Positions 9,432 to 17,081 of a DNA stretch of 64,000 nt are shown here, piece after piece. The notes under the pieces are model-generated. The model ran no database searches, was not told the origin of the DNA, and worked only from the letters and a program-made list of their open reading frames with translations. The number at the start of each line of letters is the position of its first letter. Position 1 is the first letter of the stretch. Origin of the DNA: Candidatus Mnemosynella biddleae. GTDB taxonomy: Archaea > Halobacteriota > Archaeoglobi > Mnemosynellales > Mnemosynellaceae. Both the position numbers and the translations under genes were made by a program. The DNA is taken from positions 95,970-159,969 of the forward strand of contig MTMI02000007.1 in assembly GCA_002011165.2 (NCBI GenBank), given 5' to 3'.

Positions 9432-10055
9432 ATGGAGAAAGGAATTTTCATAGTTGTGGAAGGTATTGATGGAGCTGGCAAGAAAACTCAATGTGAATTG
9501 CTTTGCGAGAGACTCCAGAAAGAGGGTTGCAAAAGCATTCTTACCGAAGAACCAACAAACGGAGAGATCGGAAAGCTCATCAGAGAATATCTCAAAAAAG
9601 ATGATCTCTCTCCAGAAACTCTTGCTTTACTTTTTGCAGCAGATAGGAGAGAGCATGTAAAGTTCATAGAGAGTTCTCTTTCAAAGAATTCGACCGTCAT
9701 CTCCGAGAGATACCTTTTCTCATCTTTAGCTTATCAATCTTCTCAGGGTGTTGATGAGAAGTGGATCTGGGAAATAAACAAGTTCGCACCTTTACCTGAT
9801 TTTGTCATTCTTCTTGATCTTTCTCCTGAAATAGCTTTGGAAAGGGTTAGAAATTCGAGAGATAAGCGAGAATATTTTGAAACTCTGGAATTTCTCCAAG
9901 AAGTGAGAAAAAAATATCTCGAGATTTTTAAGAAGGAGAATCCGAAACTAAGAGGTATGAAGTTCTTCGTTGTAAATGCAGAGAGACCTTCAGACGTTAT
10001 TTCTGAAGAGATCTGGGAAAATCTTAAGAGGTGGTTGAATCTTGGAACTCCTTAG
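9432..10055 (+). CDS. tmk: Thymidylate kinase
   Basis: Tmk phosphorylates dTMP to dTDP. It has the P-loop VEGIDGAGKKTQ at the N-terminus, the DRREH nucleotide-binding block, SERYLFSSLAYQ and the LDLSPEIALERV strand-helix. The length of 207 aa is normal. ATG 9432 is chosen because MEKGIFIVVEGIDG matches the family start and a TATA box is correctly placed. The 3' end overlaps the next gene by 14 bp. Confidence 0.95.
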   Translation: MEKGIFIVVEGIDGAGKKTQCELLCERLQKEGCKSILTEEPTNGEIGKLIREYLKKDDLSPETLALLFAADRREHVKFIESSLSKNSTVISERYLFSSLAYQSSQGVDEKWIWEINKFAPLPDFVILLDLSPEIALERVRNSRDKREYFETLEFLQEVRKKYLEIFKKENPKLRGMKFFVVNAERPSDVISEEIWENLKRWLNLGTP

Positions 10056-10401
10056 ATACATTCTTGTCTTCCTTTTAAGCGGAGCCATCGTTACCGCATC
10101 AGTTTATTTTGGAGCAGTTGTGAAAGATCCTTTCTATGCAGCTCTGATAATCTTTCTCCCTCTCATCACCATGACAAGCATAATCTTCACGTATCTTTTC
10201 ACAGGAGATGCTGAGACAGCAATTAAAATCCTCTATCCGAATTGTCTCATTGCTTTAATTCCATGGCTCGGGTATGTAGGATTCACTGTTCTGAGTTACA
10301 GATTTATAGGTCTTGTTCCAGCACTCTTCACAGGCTTGGTCATCTACCTTCTCGTAATGCTTGGAATAAAGTATTCTGGACTTTTAAATTTAATTTCTTG
10401 A
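10042..10401 (+). CDS. Small membrane protein, four predicted TM segments (GlpM/DUF3147-like?)
   Basis: The 119 residues are nearly all hydrophobic, with about four membrane spans. Pieces such as LLSGAIVTASVYFGAVVKDP and YAALIIFLPLITM recall the GlpM/DUF3147 family, but I hold this loosely. It starts at TTG 10042 inside the tmk 3' end and is probably co-transcribed. Function unknown. Confidence 0.6.
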   Translation: MELLRYILVFLLSGAIVTASVYFGAVVKDPFYAALIIFLPLITMTSIIFTYLFTGDAETAIKILYPNCLIALIPWLGYVGFTVLSYRFIGLVPALFTGLVIYLLVMLGIKYSGLLNLIS

Positions 10402-10476
10402 GTCAAAAGGTAAAGTATTTCATTTCCTCAGTCATTCATAATACTTAATAAGCTCTAAGAACTTCGGAGATTTGGG

Positions 10477-12264
10477 ATGACTGAAATAATCTTTGAACCA
10501 ATTGGGAAGAAGGTAATCAGCAAAGAGACCCTTCTCCTTGAGCTCGCAAGGGAAGCAGGAGTTCAGATTAGATCTGATTGTGGAGGTCAGGGAGTCTGCG
10601 GTAAGTGCAGGGTTGTTGTTGTGGAAGCTGAGAATCTCAACGGAATTACGGAGTTTGAGAAAAGGCATTTGACAGAAGTGGAAATGAAAAAGGGTTATCG
10701 TTTAGCGTGTCAACTCAGGGTTATAGGGAAAGCCAGAATATTCATTCCTCCAGAGAGCAGAACTGAGACACGTAAAATTTCTGATCTCTCTCTGGAAAAG
10801 GATGTGGAATTATCTCCTGGAGTTAAGAAGATTTACCTGAAACTTAGAAAACCATCTTTAGAAGATCCTCTTGCGGATTTAGAGAGGTTAAAAAGAGAAA
10901 TTGGAGATTTTGAGATATCTTTACCTCTTCTCAGAAAATTACCTTTCACCCTCAGAGAATCAGATTGGAACATTACGGCGGTTCTCTGGAATGAAAAGCT
11001 TGTAGGAGTTGAGGAAGGGGATACAAGGGGAAGATGTTATGGAATCGCGATTGATATCGGCTCATCAAAGCTCATCTGTCATCTCGTAGATCTTAACACA
11101 GGTGAGACTGTCTCAAAAGGCTTCTCAGAAAATCCTCAGATAGCATACGGAGAAGACATTGTTTCAAGAATCACTTATGCATCCAAGAGCGAGGAGAATT
11201 TAAGGAAACTACAAAAAATTGTCGTTGAAGCTCTGAATGAGATTATTCGAAGAATTTGTAGAGAAGCAAATGTGAGGGAAGAAGAGATTTATGAAGCTGT
11301 CATCGTTGGAAATTCCGTGATGCATCATCTCTTTTTTGGAATCACGCCCAAATTCATCGGAGCATCTCCTTTCGCACCCGCGGTTAGAAATTTCATAAGC
11401 TATCCTTCGAGAGAGATTGGATTGGAAATCAATGAAGAAGCTCTTGTGACATCTCTTCCTCTAATTGCCGGATTTGTTGGTGCGGATGCAGTCTCAAATC
11501 TGCTCTTTACAAGGATATACAAGAGCGAAGAGTTAAGCATGGTAATAGATATAGGGACAAATACTGAGATTCTTCTCGGAAATAAGAATGGAATTCTTGT
11601 TTGCTCCGCTCCTTCAGGTCCAGCATTTGAAGGCGCTCACATAACTTATGGGATGAAAGCTGTGAGTGGAGCAATCGAAAAAGTCAAAATCGCTGATACT
11701 GAGATCTTCTGTAAAACAATAAATGGAGAAAGACCTAGAGGAATTTGTGGGAGTGGTATGATCGATCTGATTGCAGAGTTATACAAAAATGGGTGGATAA
11801 ATAGAAACGGGAAGTTTGTGAGAAAGGGCGAGAGAATTTTAGAGAAATCTCCTCGGAGACTAATCCTTATCTCTCCTGAGAAAAGTTGGAACGGAAGAGA
11901 AATAACTGTAAGTGAAAAAGATATAAATGAGTTTTTAATGGCAAAAGGAGCGATAAGAGCGGGTTGGATGACTCTTATGAAGAAACTCGGAATTCCTCCA
12001 GAGAAGATCGAGAGGATTTATATTGCTGGCTCCTTTGGAAGACATGTGGATGTCGAAAATGCAAAGGTCATAGGTCTTCTTCCAGAGATTGAGAACCCCA
12101 AAGTCATCTTTGTGGGAGACAGTGCAGTAGAAGGAGCTAAAATGGTCCTTAAGTCCATAAAGGAGAGAGAAGAGGTTAAAAAAGCTCTAAAAATAGTTGA
12201 ATATGTGGAACTTTCTGCAGAGAGTGAGTTTTATCGAACTTTTGTAAGATCAATCCAGCTGTGA
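10477..12264 (+). CDS. RACo-type reductive activator of corrinoid proteins (2Fe-2S + ASKHA domain)
   Basis: The N-terminal plant-type [2Fe-2S] domain has cysteines C35, C41, C44 and C78 (CGGQGVCGKC...LACQ). It is followed by a linker and a large ASKHA-fold domain with two actin-like phosphate loops (AIDIGSSKLICHL, VIDIGTNTEILLG) and the end motif IYIAGSFGRHVDVENAK. This is the architecture of RACo/DUF4445 proteins, which use ATP to re-reduce inactive Co(II) corrinoid methyltransfer proteins. A matching corrinoid protein and MtrH-type methyltransferase lie at 53.6-55.2 kb, the likely client (inference). The length of 595 aa is normal. It is the only corrinoid activator visible here. Confidence 0.88.
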   Translation: MTEIIFEPIGKKVISKETLLLELAREAGVQIRSDCGGQGVCGKCRVVVVEAENLNGITEFEKRHLTEVEMKKGYRLACQLRVIGKARIFIPPESRTETRKISDLSLEKDVELSPGVKKIYLKLRKPSLEDPLADLERLKREIGDFEISLPLLRKLPFTLRESDWNITAVLWNEKLVGVEEGDTRGRCYGIAIDIGSSKLICHLVDLNTGETVSKGFSENPQIAYGEDIVSRITYASKSEENLRKLQKIVVEALNEIIRRICREANVREEEIYEAVIVGNSVMHHLFFGITPKFIGASPFAPAVRNFISYPSREIGLEINEEALVTSLPLIAGFVGADAVSNLLFTRIYKSEELSMVIDIGTNTEILLGNKNGILVCSAPSGPAFEGAHITYGMKAVSGAIEKVKIADTEIFCKTINGERPRGICGSGMIDLIAELYKNGWINRNGKFVRKGERILEKSPRRLILISPEKSWNGREITVSEKDINEFLMAKGAIRAGWMTLMKKLGIPPEKIERIYIAGSFGRHVDVENAKVIGLLPEIENPKVIFVGDSAVEGAKMVLKSIKEREEVKKALKIVEYVELSAESEFYRTFVRSIQL

Positions 12265-12516
12265 GGGAATTAATTAATGTTGTTTTTAAATTACTTTCAG
12301 AGATTTATTGGATTTATATAAGGCGTTAGACTATGATATGAGATATCTACGATCTTTTTAGGATTTTAAACCTTATAAAGTGCACAATGAAGCTGATTTG
12401 GAAAAAGAGCTTTATCTCATTTAAGAGGAAGAAATTTAACTCAAGGAGGTAACACCTCGGATGGCAGGTGCTATAAGAGAAAATCTGTATATTCCAGACA
12501 TTGTTGTTGGTTCAAC
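12265..12516. other. 252-bp intergenic region with a possible 19-codon ORF
   Basis: This gap between the RACo-type gene and a convergent MFS gene is AT-rich. Near its right end a strong ribosome-site-like GGAGGTAACACC precedes ATG 12461 and a 19-codon frame reading MAGAIRENLYIPDIVVGST, then stop. It may be the start of a lost gene or a leader peptide; nothing else is recognisable. Confidence 0.3.
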
Positions 12517-13713
12517 CTAGCTTTCAATTCGCATTTTGCTCAAAGGAACAATCATCAGAAACATCGCTAAAAAGTTCATGAAGGCAGAATATAAAAATCC
12601 AAGTTGTAGAGAGCTGATTTGCCAGAGATATCCCACTATAATTGAAGCTGGTAGAACAAAAACACCAAAAACAGTATGGTAAGCACCTATAACCGTCCCT
12701 CTTTCAAACTCTTCTGCCAAGTCTGCCATATATGCTCTTGGAACTGTATCTTCTATTCCCATGTAAACTCCGTAAAAGATGAAACCAAGGAGTAAAGTTG
12801 CAAAATTCTGGGCGTAAGCAAATAACATAGAAGCTAAAGTTGCAACTCCAAAACCCAGTGTAATCATAAGCCTTTTTCCAATTTTATCCGAGTAATATCC
12901 TACAGGATAAGCTGAAAGAGCATAGATTGCATTAAAAATAGCATAGAATCCAAGACTATGGAGTATGGAGTAACTGAGTTCTTCCGCTTTCCATAGAGTG
13001 AATGCATAGCTGTATCTCCCTAAGGCTCCGATGGCTACTACAATTAGAAATAATCTTAAGTTTCTGCTTTTCAAAGCCGATATTCTCTCTATTTTTCTTT
13101 TAACTCCCCATCCCCTATCACGAATCAGAAAGATAACTAAAAGAACTCCAATGAATCCGGGAATCGCTGATATCAGAAAAATCAAGCGATAAGTTAATTC
13201 TGGGGGATAGGAGCTCATCAAAGCTAACAATCCCATAGCAGTGATAGGCCCAGCTACAGCACCCAAAGTATCCATCATCCTGTGAAAACCGAAAGATTTA
13301 CCACTCTCTTCTTTTTTACTTGAGTCTGCTATTAGTGCATCTCTTGGGGCAGTTCTTATACCTTTTCCAACCCTGTCACTAATTCTAAGCGCTAGAAAAT
13401 CCCACCAGAAATGTGTAAATGCCAAAGCTCCTTTTGAAACATTGGAGATAAGATAACCAAGAGTTACAAACAGTTTTCTCCTTTTAAATTTATCACTCAA
13501 ATATCCGAAGAAAACCTTAAAAAGCGAACTCGAACTCTCTATTAGCCCCATTATTGAACCGCTTGCTATTTTTCCAATTTCAAGGACATTTAAGAGATAT
13601 GCAGGAACTATGGGGATAATCATTTCACTGCTCATGTCATTTAAGAAACTGACTAGCCCCAAGAAGAAGACATTTCGATTAATACCAAAAATCCTTTTTT
13701 CTTCTTCACTCAT
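12517..13713 (-). CDS. Major facilitator superfamily transporter
   Basis: About 12 hydrophobic segments over 398 residues and the cytoplasmic loop motif GYLSDKFKRRKL between TM2 and TM3 identify an MFS carrier; FLNDMSSEMIIPIVPAYLL and GKGIRTAPRDALIADS recall drug-efflux relatives. The start at 13713 (MSEEEKRIFG) has GAGGAG 8 nt upstream, inside the 3' end of the PadR gene; the frame extends to 13770 but that part overlaps padR. It is probably exported-drug or metabolite efflux controlled by the PadR protein (inference from coupling). Confidence 0.88.
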   Translation of the reverse strand: MSEEEKRIFGINRNVFFLGLVSFLNDMSSEMIIPIVPAYLLNVLEIGKIASGSIMGLIESSSSLFKVFFGYLSDKFKRRKLFVTLGYLISNVSKGALAFTHFWWDFLALRISDRVGKGIRTAPRDALIADSSKKEESGKSFGFHRMMDTLGAVAGPITAMGLLALMSSYPPELTYRLIFLISAIPGFIGVLLVIFLIRDRGWGVKRKIERISALKSRNLRLFLIVVAIGALGRYSYAFTLWKAEELSYSILHSLGFYAIFNAIYALSAYPVGYYSDKIGKRLMITLGFGVATLASMLFAYAQNFATLLLGFIFYGVYMGIEDTVPRAYMADLAEEFERGTVIGAYHTVFGVFVLPASIIVGYLWQISSLQLGFLYSAFMNFLAMFLMIVPLSKMRIES

Positions 13714-14002
13714 CCAAAATCTCCTCGTAGAGCTCTCTAACTTTCTTTTTGCCCTCTTCCAGTATTTCAAATCCTTTTGGAGTTATCTCGTAGACTCTAA
13801 TTCTTTTCCCATCTTTGATCTCCCACCTGCTTGTTAGAACTTCGAATTTTTCCATTTTGTGGAGCAGCGGATAAATCGTTCCTGGACCAATAGAATATCC
13901 GTGTCTCTTCAATTCTTTCATCATGAAACTACCGGTAATTGGCTCTTTACTTGCATGATAGAGTATGTGGAGCTCTATAAATCCCAAAATCACACGTCGC
14001 AT
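13706..14002 (-). CDS. PadR-family transcriptional repressor
   Basis: The 98-residue winged-helix protein has the PadR layout: LGFIELHILYHASKEPITG, the recognition region GPGTIYPLLHKMEK and the wing RWEIKDGKRIRVYEITPKG. PadR proteins repress adjacent efflux genes. It overlaps the MFS gene by 8 bp and its own start codon abuts a long perfect-arm palindrome, pointing to autoregulation of the two-gene operon. Confidence 0.9.
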   Translation of the reverse strand: MRRVILGFIELHILYHASKEPITGSFMMKELKRHGYSIGPGTIYPLLHKMEKFEVLTSRWEIKDGKRIRVYEITPKGFEILEEGKKKVRELYEEILDE

Positions 14003-14034
14003 AATATCGAACTCCGATATCAGATTTCGATATT
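14003..14034. promoter_or_regulatory. Palindromic operator of the PadR-MFS operon
   Basis: Perfect 9-bp arms AATATCGAA / TTCGATATT flank a GATATC-centred spacer, directly upstream of the PadR ATG (14002). The position over the leaderless start and promoter fits PadR self-repression. Confidence 0.6.
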
Positions 14035-14263
14035 AATAAATAAAAAACTTCTGGTCTCTTATTCGTAGATGCACAAGATGCGATAGAAGTTGAAGTAATA
14101 GCGTCTAATCTCAATTTAAAAAATTGATGAATGAGGTTCTACCGAAGATCAAAAAGGTCTTCAAGTGTTTGCAAGAATTTATGAGAAAAAGAAAGAGAAA
14201 AACTCAGAATATGTGTGAGCGAACAAAAAATATTAATATAAGTGGAATAATTCTTCGATGAAA

Positions 14264-14338
14264 GCTCCGGTAGTGTAGCCCGGCCAATCATGTCGGCCTT
14301 TCGAGCCGACGACTCGGGTTCAAATCCCGACCGGAGCA
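14264..14338 (+). tRNA. tRNA-Glu (TTC)
   Basis: The acceptor arms GCTCCGG/CCGGAGC close a cloverleaf. The anticodon stem TCGGC/GCCGA encloses CTTTCGA, giving anticodon TTC. The T arm has GGGTTCAAATCCC, the discriminator is A, and no CCA is encoded. Its 3' 43 bases (14296-14338) are the integration site of the mobile element and are duplicated at 29180-29222. A TATA-like TATTAATATA lies upstream near 14232-14241. Confidence 0.96.
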
Positions 14339-14540
14339 TGACTTTCTTCTTCTTATATGCCTCGTAGAGGGTTAAGAACTCATCGAGTAGCTCGTTTATC
14401 AATTTTGAGCGATTGAATCCGAGCTCTTCGCATTTTCTCCACAAATCATCTCTTATTTTGATATGTCTGTCAATATATTTTCGGCCTAATTCGTCCACAT
14501 TTATCCATTTGTGGATATCTTTATCCATAACACGCCGTAT
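14296..14540. repeat. Left copy of 245-bp direct repeat (attL plus integrase N-terminus)
   Basis: It is identical by eye to 29180-29424 over all 245 bp: 43 bp of tRNA plus 202 bp of integrase N-terminal coding DNA. Identity ends abruptly after CACGCCGTAT. Confidence 0.92.
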
Positions 14541-14567
14541 TGTTTCGAGGTATATATCATTAATCAT
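14339..14567 (-). pseudogene. Integrase N-terminal fragment (intN) split by integration
   Basis: It encodes the N-terminus of the SSV-type tyrosine recombinase: a start at ATG 14567, then a ribbon-helix-helix-like region containing HIKIRDDLWRKCEELGF and NRSKLINELLDEF. The frame runs on through the antisense strand of the tRNA to 14139, but that part is not integrase. After excision it would rejoin the C-terminal part at 28300-29179. SSV-type elements inactivate their integrase this way on integration; here a second N-terminal copy restores a complete gene at the right end. Confidence 0.85.
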
Positions 14568-14573
14568 CCCTCA

Positions 14574-15419
14574 TCAACCCTCCATACTAATTTGAAAGAG
14601 AATTTTTCTCGGAAGAGGAAACGTTTTCAAGCGATATCCAAAAGTTTTTTCAATCCAATCTCTAATCGCCTCATCAGAAAGCTGATAATTTGAATTATAG
14701 AACTTAGCAAGTCTTTTTCGTTGTTCTGCATTAAGCATCTCGAAAAACTCAGCATCATCTCTGTGTATTTCACTAAGTGCTTTTTTGAATGTATCATTTC
14801 TTTTCTCGAGTTCTCTTGCAATCTGTTCATGGGTTTTTCTAATTTCTCGCTGGAAATTGTAAATTCTCTTAAGAATTTCATCATCCAAACTCTCTGTGAA
14901 ATCGTGTATGAACTTTGAAAAAATCTCCTCGTAAAACGGAGTGAGACGGTAAAACTTTGCTTTTTTAGCGTGAAAATCTCCTGCCGTCGTCTTTTTCCGA
15001 ATCACGGATTTGAAGATCTCTTTTTCTTTCAGATTTTCAGATGGGGGAACTTCTTCTATTATTCCGGCACTGAGGAGATCTTCGAGAGATCTCTGGAGAA
15101 GAGATGGATTTATTTGGAGAACCTTCCTGAATCCCTGAAAATATCCAACTTTTGTAACAAGTAACATGAAGATGATTGTCATCTTTGTTTTACTCTTCGT
15201 GACTTTTAAGTTAGTTACCAAATTTTCGAGAAAAGTAACCAATTCAGATATATTAGAGAAAGAATTGGAGTTAGATATATAGTTACTGAAGTAAGTAACT
15301 AACTCTCCTTTATTACTATATACCCCTGAATTAGTTACTGAATTTTGATTTTTAGTAACCATCATATTATCTAAGTTAGTTACATTTTTCTCGAAATTTG
15401 TGACTAACTTATTGCTCAT
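14574..15419 (-). CDS. Winged-helix DNA-binding protein, possible replication/partition regulator
   Basis: I do not recognise the family. The start is taken at 15419 (MSNKLVTNFEK), with GGAGG 8 nt upstream inside the previous gene. Residues 1-75 are low-complexity N/T/V/S because this DNA is packed with inverted repeats. Residues from about 80 look like a winged helix (FRKVLQINPSLLQRSLEDLL, then SAGIIEEV). The rest is helical and charged (about 190-240, coiled-coil-like). It is the first complete gene after the left attachment site. A DNA-binding protein whose own coding start carries iterated sites could be the replication initiator or an autoregulated repressor (inference). Confidence 0.65.
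   Translation of the reverse strand: MSNKLVTNFEKNVTNLDNMMVTKNQNSVTNSGVYSNKGELVTYFSNYISNSNSFSNISELVTFLENLVTNLKVTKSKTKMTIIFMLLVTKVGYFQGFRKVLQINPSLLQRSLEDLLSAGIIEEVPPSENLKEKEIFKSVIRKKTTAGDFHAKKAKFYRLTPFYEEIFSKFIHDFTESLDDEILKRIYNFQREIRKTHEQIARELEKRNDTFKKALSEIHRDDAEFFEMLNAEQRKRLAKFYNSNYQLSDEAIRDWIEKTFGYRLKTFPLPRKILFQISMEG
15199..15408. repeat. Cluster of inverted GTTAC/GTAAC repeats (iteron-like)
   Basis: Eight copies of a TTAGTTAC-type motif alternate in orientation and form four inverted pairs: 15211-15219 with 15234-15242, 15280-15287 with 15294-15301 (perfect 8-bp arms), 15331-15339 with 15354-15360, and 15375-15383 with 15400-15408. They lie inside the 5' coding part of the winged-helix gene. 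The arrangement resembles a multi-site operator or plasmid iterons. Confidence 0.75.
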
Positions 15420-15987
15420 CTTCGCCTCCTCCAAAGAAATCAAATAAATTTCTAATAGAGGCTGAAACTTTAGCCTCTTCAACTAGTTCTCTTACTACTC
15501 TATCGACTTCCACTTTCGCCAAATGCTCAATTAAATACTTGATTGAACCTCTATGGTATTTCGCTGGAATGAGAATTTTAATGAAATCCCTCTCCCATAA
15601 GATCCATCCAATTCCTGAATCCAGCAGTAAAATCAAACTTTCAACGTTTGGAACAATGTTTCTTGTCGCAATCCACATGTAGTCGACATATTCTCTCCTT
15701 ATTACAGCCTGTGAAACCACTTTTCTGAAGTCACTTTCTTTGAATTCAATGCCAATCACTCGCCTATACTTTCTGTCACTTCTCCACTCCAAGTGCATCA
15801 AAAGATCAAATTCCAGACGTTCTTTTTCTGTAAAAATCCAATGTCGTGGATATACCTCAATATTCAGATCTTCATAGATTATTCTTCTAAGATGCCAATC
15901 CACAATACAATTTGCTACATCATAAGCCCTCTTCTCTTCCCGTTTACCATTCTTATTTAGCCATTCTTTGTATTCTTTAAGATTCAT
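15409..15987 (-). CDS. PD-(D/E)XK nuclease-like protein
   Basis: The 192-residue protein (start 15987, MNLKEYKEWLNK, GGTGCAGGAG just upstream) has D61 in EFDLLMHLEW and, after a hairpin, E81-F-K83 in VIGIEFKESD, the D-x(n)-E-x-K pattern of the PD-(D/E)XK fold. A helix with AVIRREYVDYMWIATRN follows, as in restriction-type nucleases that track a fold-core strand. The C-terminus ends FFGGGEDEQ. Its role could be DNA processing, resolvase-like activity or defence. It is translationally coupled to its neighbours on both sides. Confidence 0.6.
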   Translation of the reverse strand: MNLKEYKEWLNKNGKREEKRAYDVANCIVDWHLRRIIYEDLNIEVYPRHWIFTEKERLEFDLLMHLEWRSDRKYRRVIGIEFKESDFRKVVSQAVIRREYVDYMWIATRNIVPNVESLILLLDSGIGWILWERDFIKILIPAKYHRGSIKYLIEHLAKVEVDRVVRELVEEAKVSASIRNLFDFFGGGEDEQ

Positions 15988-16124
15988 CTCCTGCACCTCG
16001 CAAAGCTCAGCATCGCAACAAAGTCCTCCCAAGCCTCTCCTTTCTCTATTCTCTCTTCTTTGTGAACGAGCTTGCCTCTCTCATAACTCTCAGTGACAGA
16101 AATCCTCAGAACGGTTCTTAGCAT
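15984..16124 (-). CDS. Small protein, 46 aa, coupled between two nuclease-like genes
   Basis: A short frame begins ATG 16124, overlapping the previous stop as TGATG, with GGAAGGAG upstream. It ends in an ATGA overlap with the next start at 15987. The peptide begins MLRTVLRISVTESYERGK and ends MLSFARCRR. Tight coupling on both sides and a good ribosome site argue that it is real. The function is unknown; it is strand-like at the N-terminus, so it may be a partner subunit. Confidence 0.6.
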   Translation of the reverse strand: MLRTVLRISVTESYERGKLVHKEERIEKGEAWEDFVAMLSFARCRR

Positions 16125-16561
16125 CACTCCTTCCCCCCGTAACGCCTTGCGAAGAACCTCTTCAGCTCATCTCTTTTCATCCTCGCAAACTCAGATCTCG
16201 AAAAAAGTATCTGCTTCTGATTCCTCCCATTCACCGACACAGCCTCTCTCTTCTCAAATCTGTCAATCTCTGTGACGAAAAACTCTTTGCCGTCGAAAAC
16301 GATGAAGAACGAATCAGATCTCAGCATTTTTGCAACTTTCTTCAAGAGAACATACTCGTGAGCTGGGAGAAAGAACGTGCTGTAAGCAGAGGCATTCGCA
16401 TACCTCTTGAGCTCTGCTATTGCCTCGATTCTCTTTCCAACTTCAATCACAAGATCGATGTCGCAGATGTTCAACTTTTTCCCATTCAGAGATATTGAAA
16501 GTCCAACATCAACAGGCTTATACGGACAGTTTTCACAAAGCTGAATCTGTCTCGAGATCAT
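16124..16561 (-). CDS. PD-(D/E)XK nuclease-like protein with N-terminal cysteines
   Basis: The 145-residue protein opens with C-x2-C (QLCENCPYKP), then a beta-rich core with D34/D36 in ICDIDLVIEVG and E50-L-K52 in AIAELKRYAN, the spacing of a PD-(D/E)XK active site. LPAHEYVLLKKVAKML forms the following helix and strand region. CxxC-containing exonuclease relatives (Cas4-like) bind Fe-S clusters, but only two N-terminal cysteines and C33 are seen, so I do not call it Cas4. The start at 16561 has GGAGGT 8 nt upstream. Confidence 0.6.
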   Translation of the reverse strand: MISRQIQLCENCPYKPVDVGLSISLNGKKLNICDIDLVIEVGKRIEAIAELKRYANASAYSTFFLPAHEYVLLKKVAKMLRSDSFFIVFDGKEFFVTEIDRFEKREAVSVNGRNQKQILFSRSEFARMKRDELKRFFARRYGGKE

Positions 16562-16564
16562 CGC

Positions 16565-16693
16565 CTAAACCTCCACGACAGTAAAATATGGGCAATGTCC
16601 ACATCGCCTAAATCCACATTCCTCCGGTTCGAAATCATCTCTGACTGCAGACATGTAGTAATAAGAATACGGGTTTTCACAGACTCCTTTCAT
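16565..16693 (-). CDS. Small cysteine-rich protein, 42 aa
   Basis: ATG 16693 overlaps the previous stop (TGATG), with GGAGG 9 nt upstream. The peptide has four cysteines: C5, then C26, C31 and C34 in EECGFRRCGHCPYF. The CGHCPY piece echoes CENCPYKP of the next gene. Probably a zinc-binding mini-protein of the element. Confidence 0.55.
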   Translation of the reverse strand: MKGVCENPYSYYYMSAVRDDFEPEECGFRRCGHCPYFTVVEV

Positions 16694-16854
16694 CAAAACC
16701 AGCCTCCTAAACCATCACCATACTGCTCTCTAAACGCATTGATACCTTCCCTAATACAATTCCAACAGAATACTTCCCCATCAATTTCATAGACCATTCC
16801 ACCTGAACCGCAGCAATCACAAACTCCTTCACGTTTTTTCATCTTCTCCATCAT
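16693..16854 (-). CDS. Small zinc-finger-like protein, 53 aa
   Basis: Start ATG 16854 overlaps the RHH-like gene stop as ATGA, with GGAGGTGCAGG upstream. The cysteines C12, C14/C15, C30 and C33 (VCDCCGS...FCWNC) form a CxxC-x(14-16)-CxxC zinc ribbon. It is part of a chain of five overlapping small genes running 17060 to 15409. Confidence 0.6.
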   Translation of the reverse strand: MMEKMKKREGVCDCCGSGGMVYEIDGEVFCWNCIREGINAFREQYGDGLGGWF

Positions 16855-17060
16855 TCCTGCACCTCCTCAGAAGCAGAAGCGAGCTTATCAGCTCTGACAA
16901 AACCATGCCTCTCTGGATTAATTCCGAGAAGTCCCTTCTCCACGAGGTCTTTTTTGATGAGTTCTCTGATGTATGGCGAGATTTTATCCCAACCCTCTAT
17001 TTTAGCCGCTTTTCTGATTAGTTCGTTCCATCTTGGGGGAACATCACTCCATACCTTCAT
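16851..17060 (-). CDS. Ribbon-helix-helix-like DNA-binding protein, 69 aa
   Basis: MKVWSDVPPRWNELIRKAAK followed by a second helix (SPYIRELIKKDL) fits a CopG/Arc-type ribbon-helix-helix. It heads the leftward early-type operon. GGAGGA lies 6 nt upstream of the start and a TATA-like TTTTAAATAC is near 17101-17110. A GAATATATTC palindrome sits between the TATA box and the start, as expected of an autorepressor site. Confidence 0.65.
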   Translation of the reverse strand: MKVWSDVPPRWNELIRKAAKIEGWDKISPYIRELIKKDLVEKGLLGINPERHGFVRADKLASASEEVQE

Positions 17061-17081
17061 GTTGATTTCCTCCTACTTAGT

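Noticed and set aside
14139..14338. Frame continuing the integrase fragment antisense through tRNA-Glu
   Set aside because: The sequence after the shared N-terminal part is the reverse complement of the tRNA and flanking chromosome; it has no integrase similarity and is an accidental open frame.
15199..15408. Repeat cluster considered as a CRISPR array
   Set aside because: The motifs are only 7-9 bp, alternate in orientation, and lie inside a coding frame with no spacer-repeat periodicity; no cas genes are present.
16124..16561. CxxC nuclease-like protein considered as Cas4
   Set aside because: Only two N-terminal cysteines and C33 are seen; Cas4 needs four cluster cysteines, and no cas genes are nearby.
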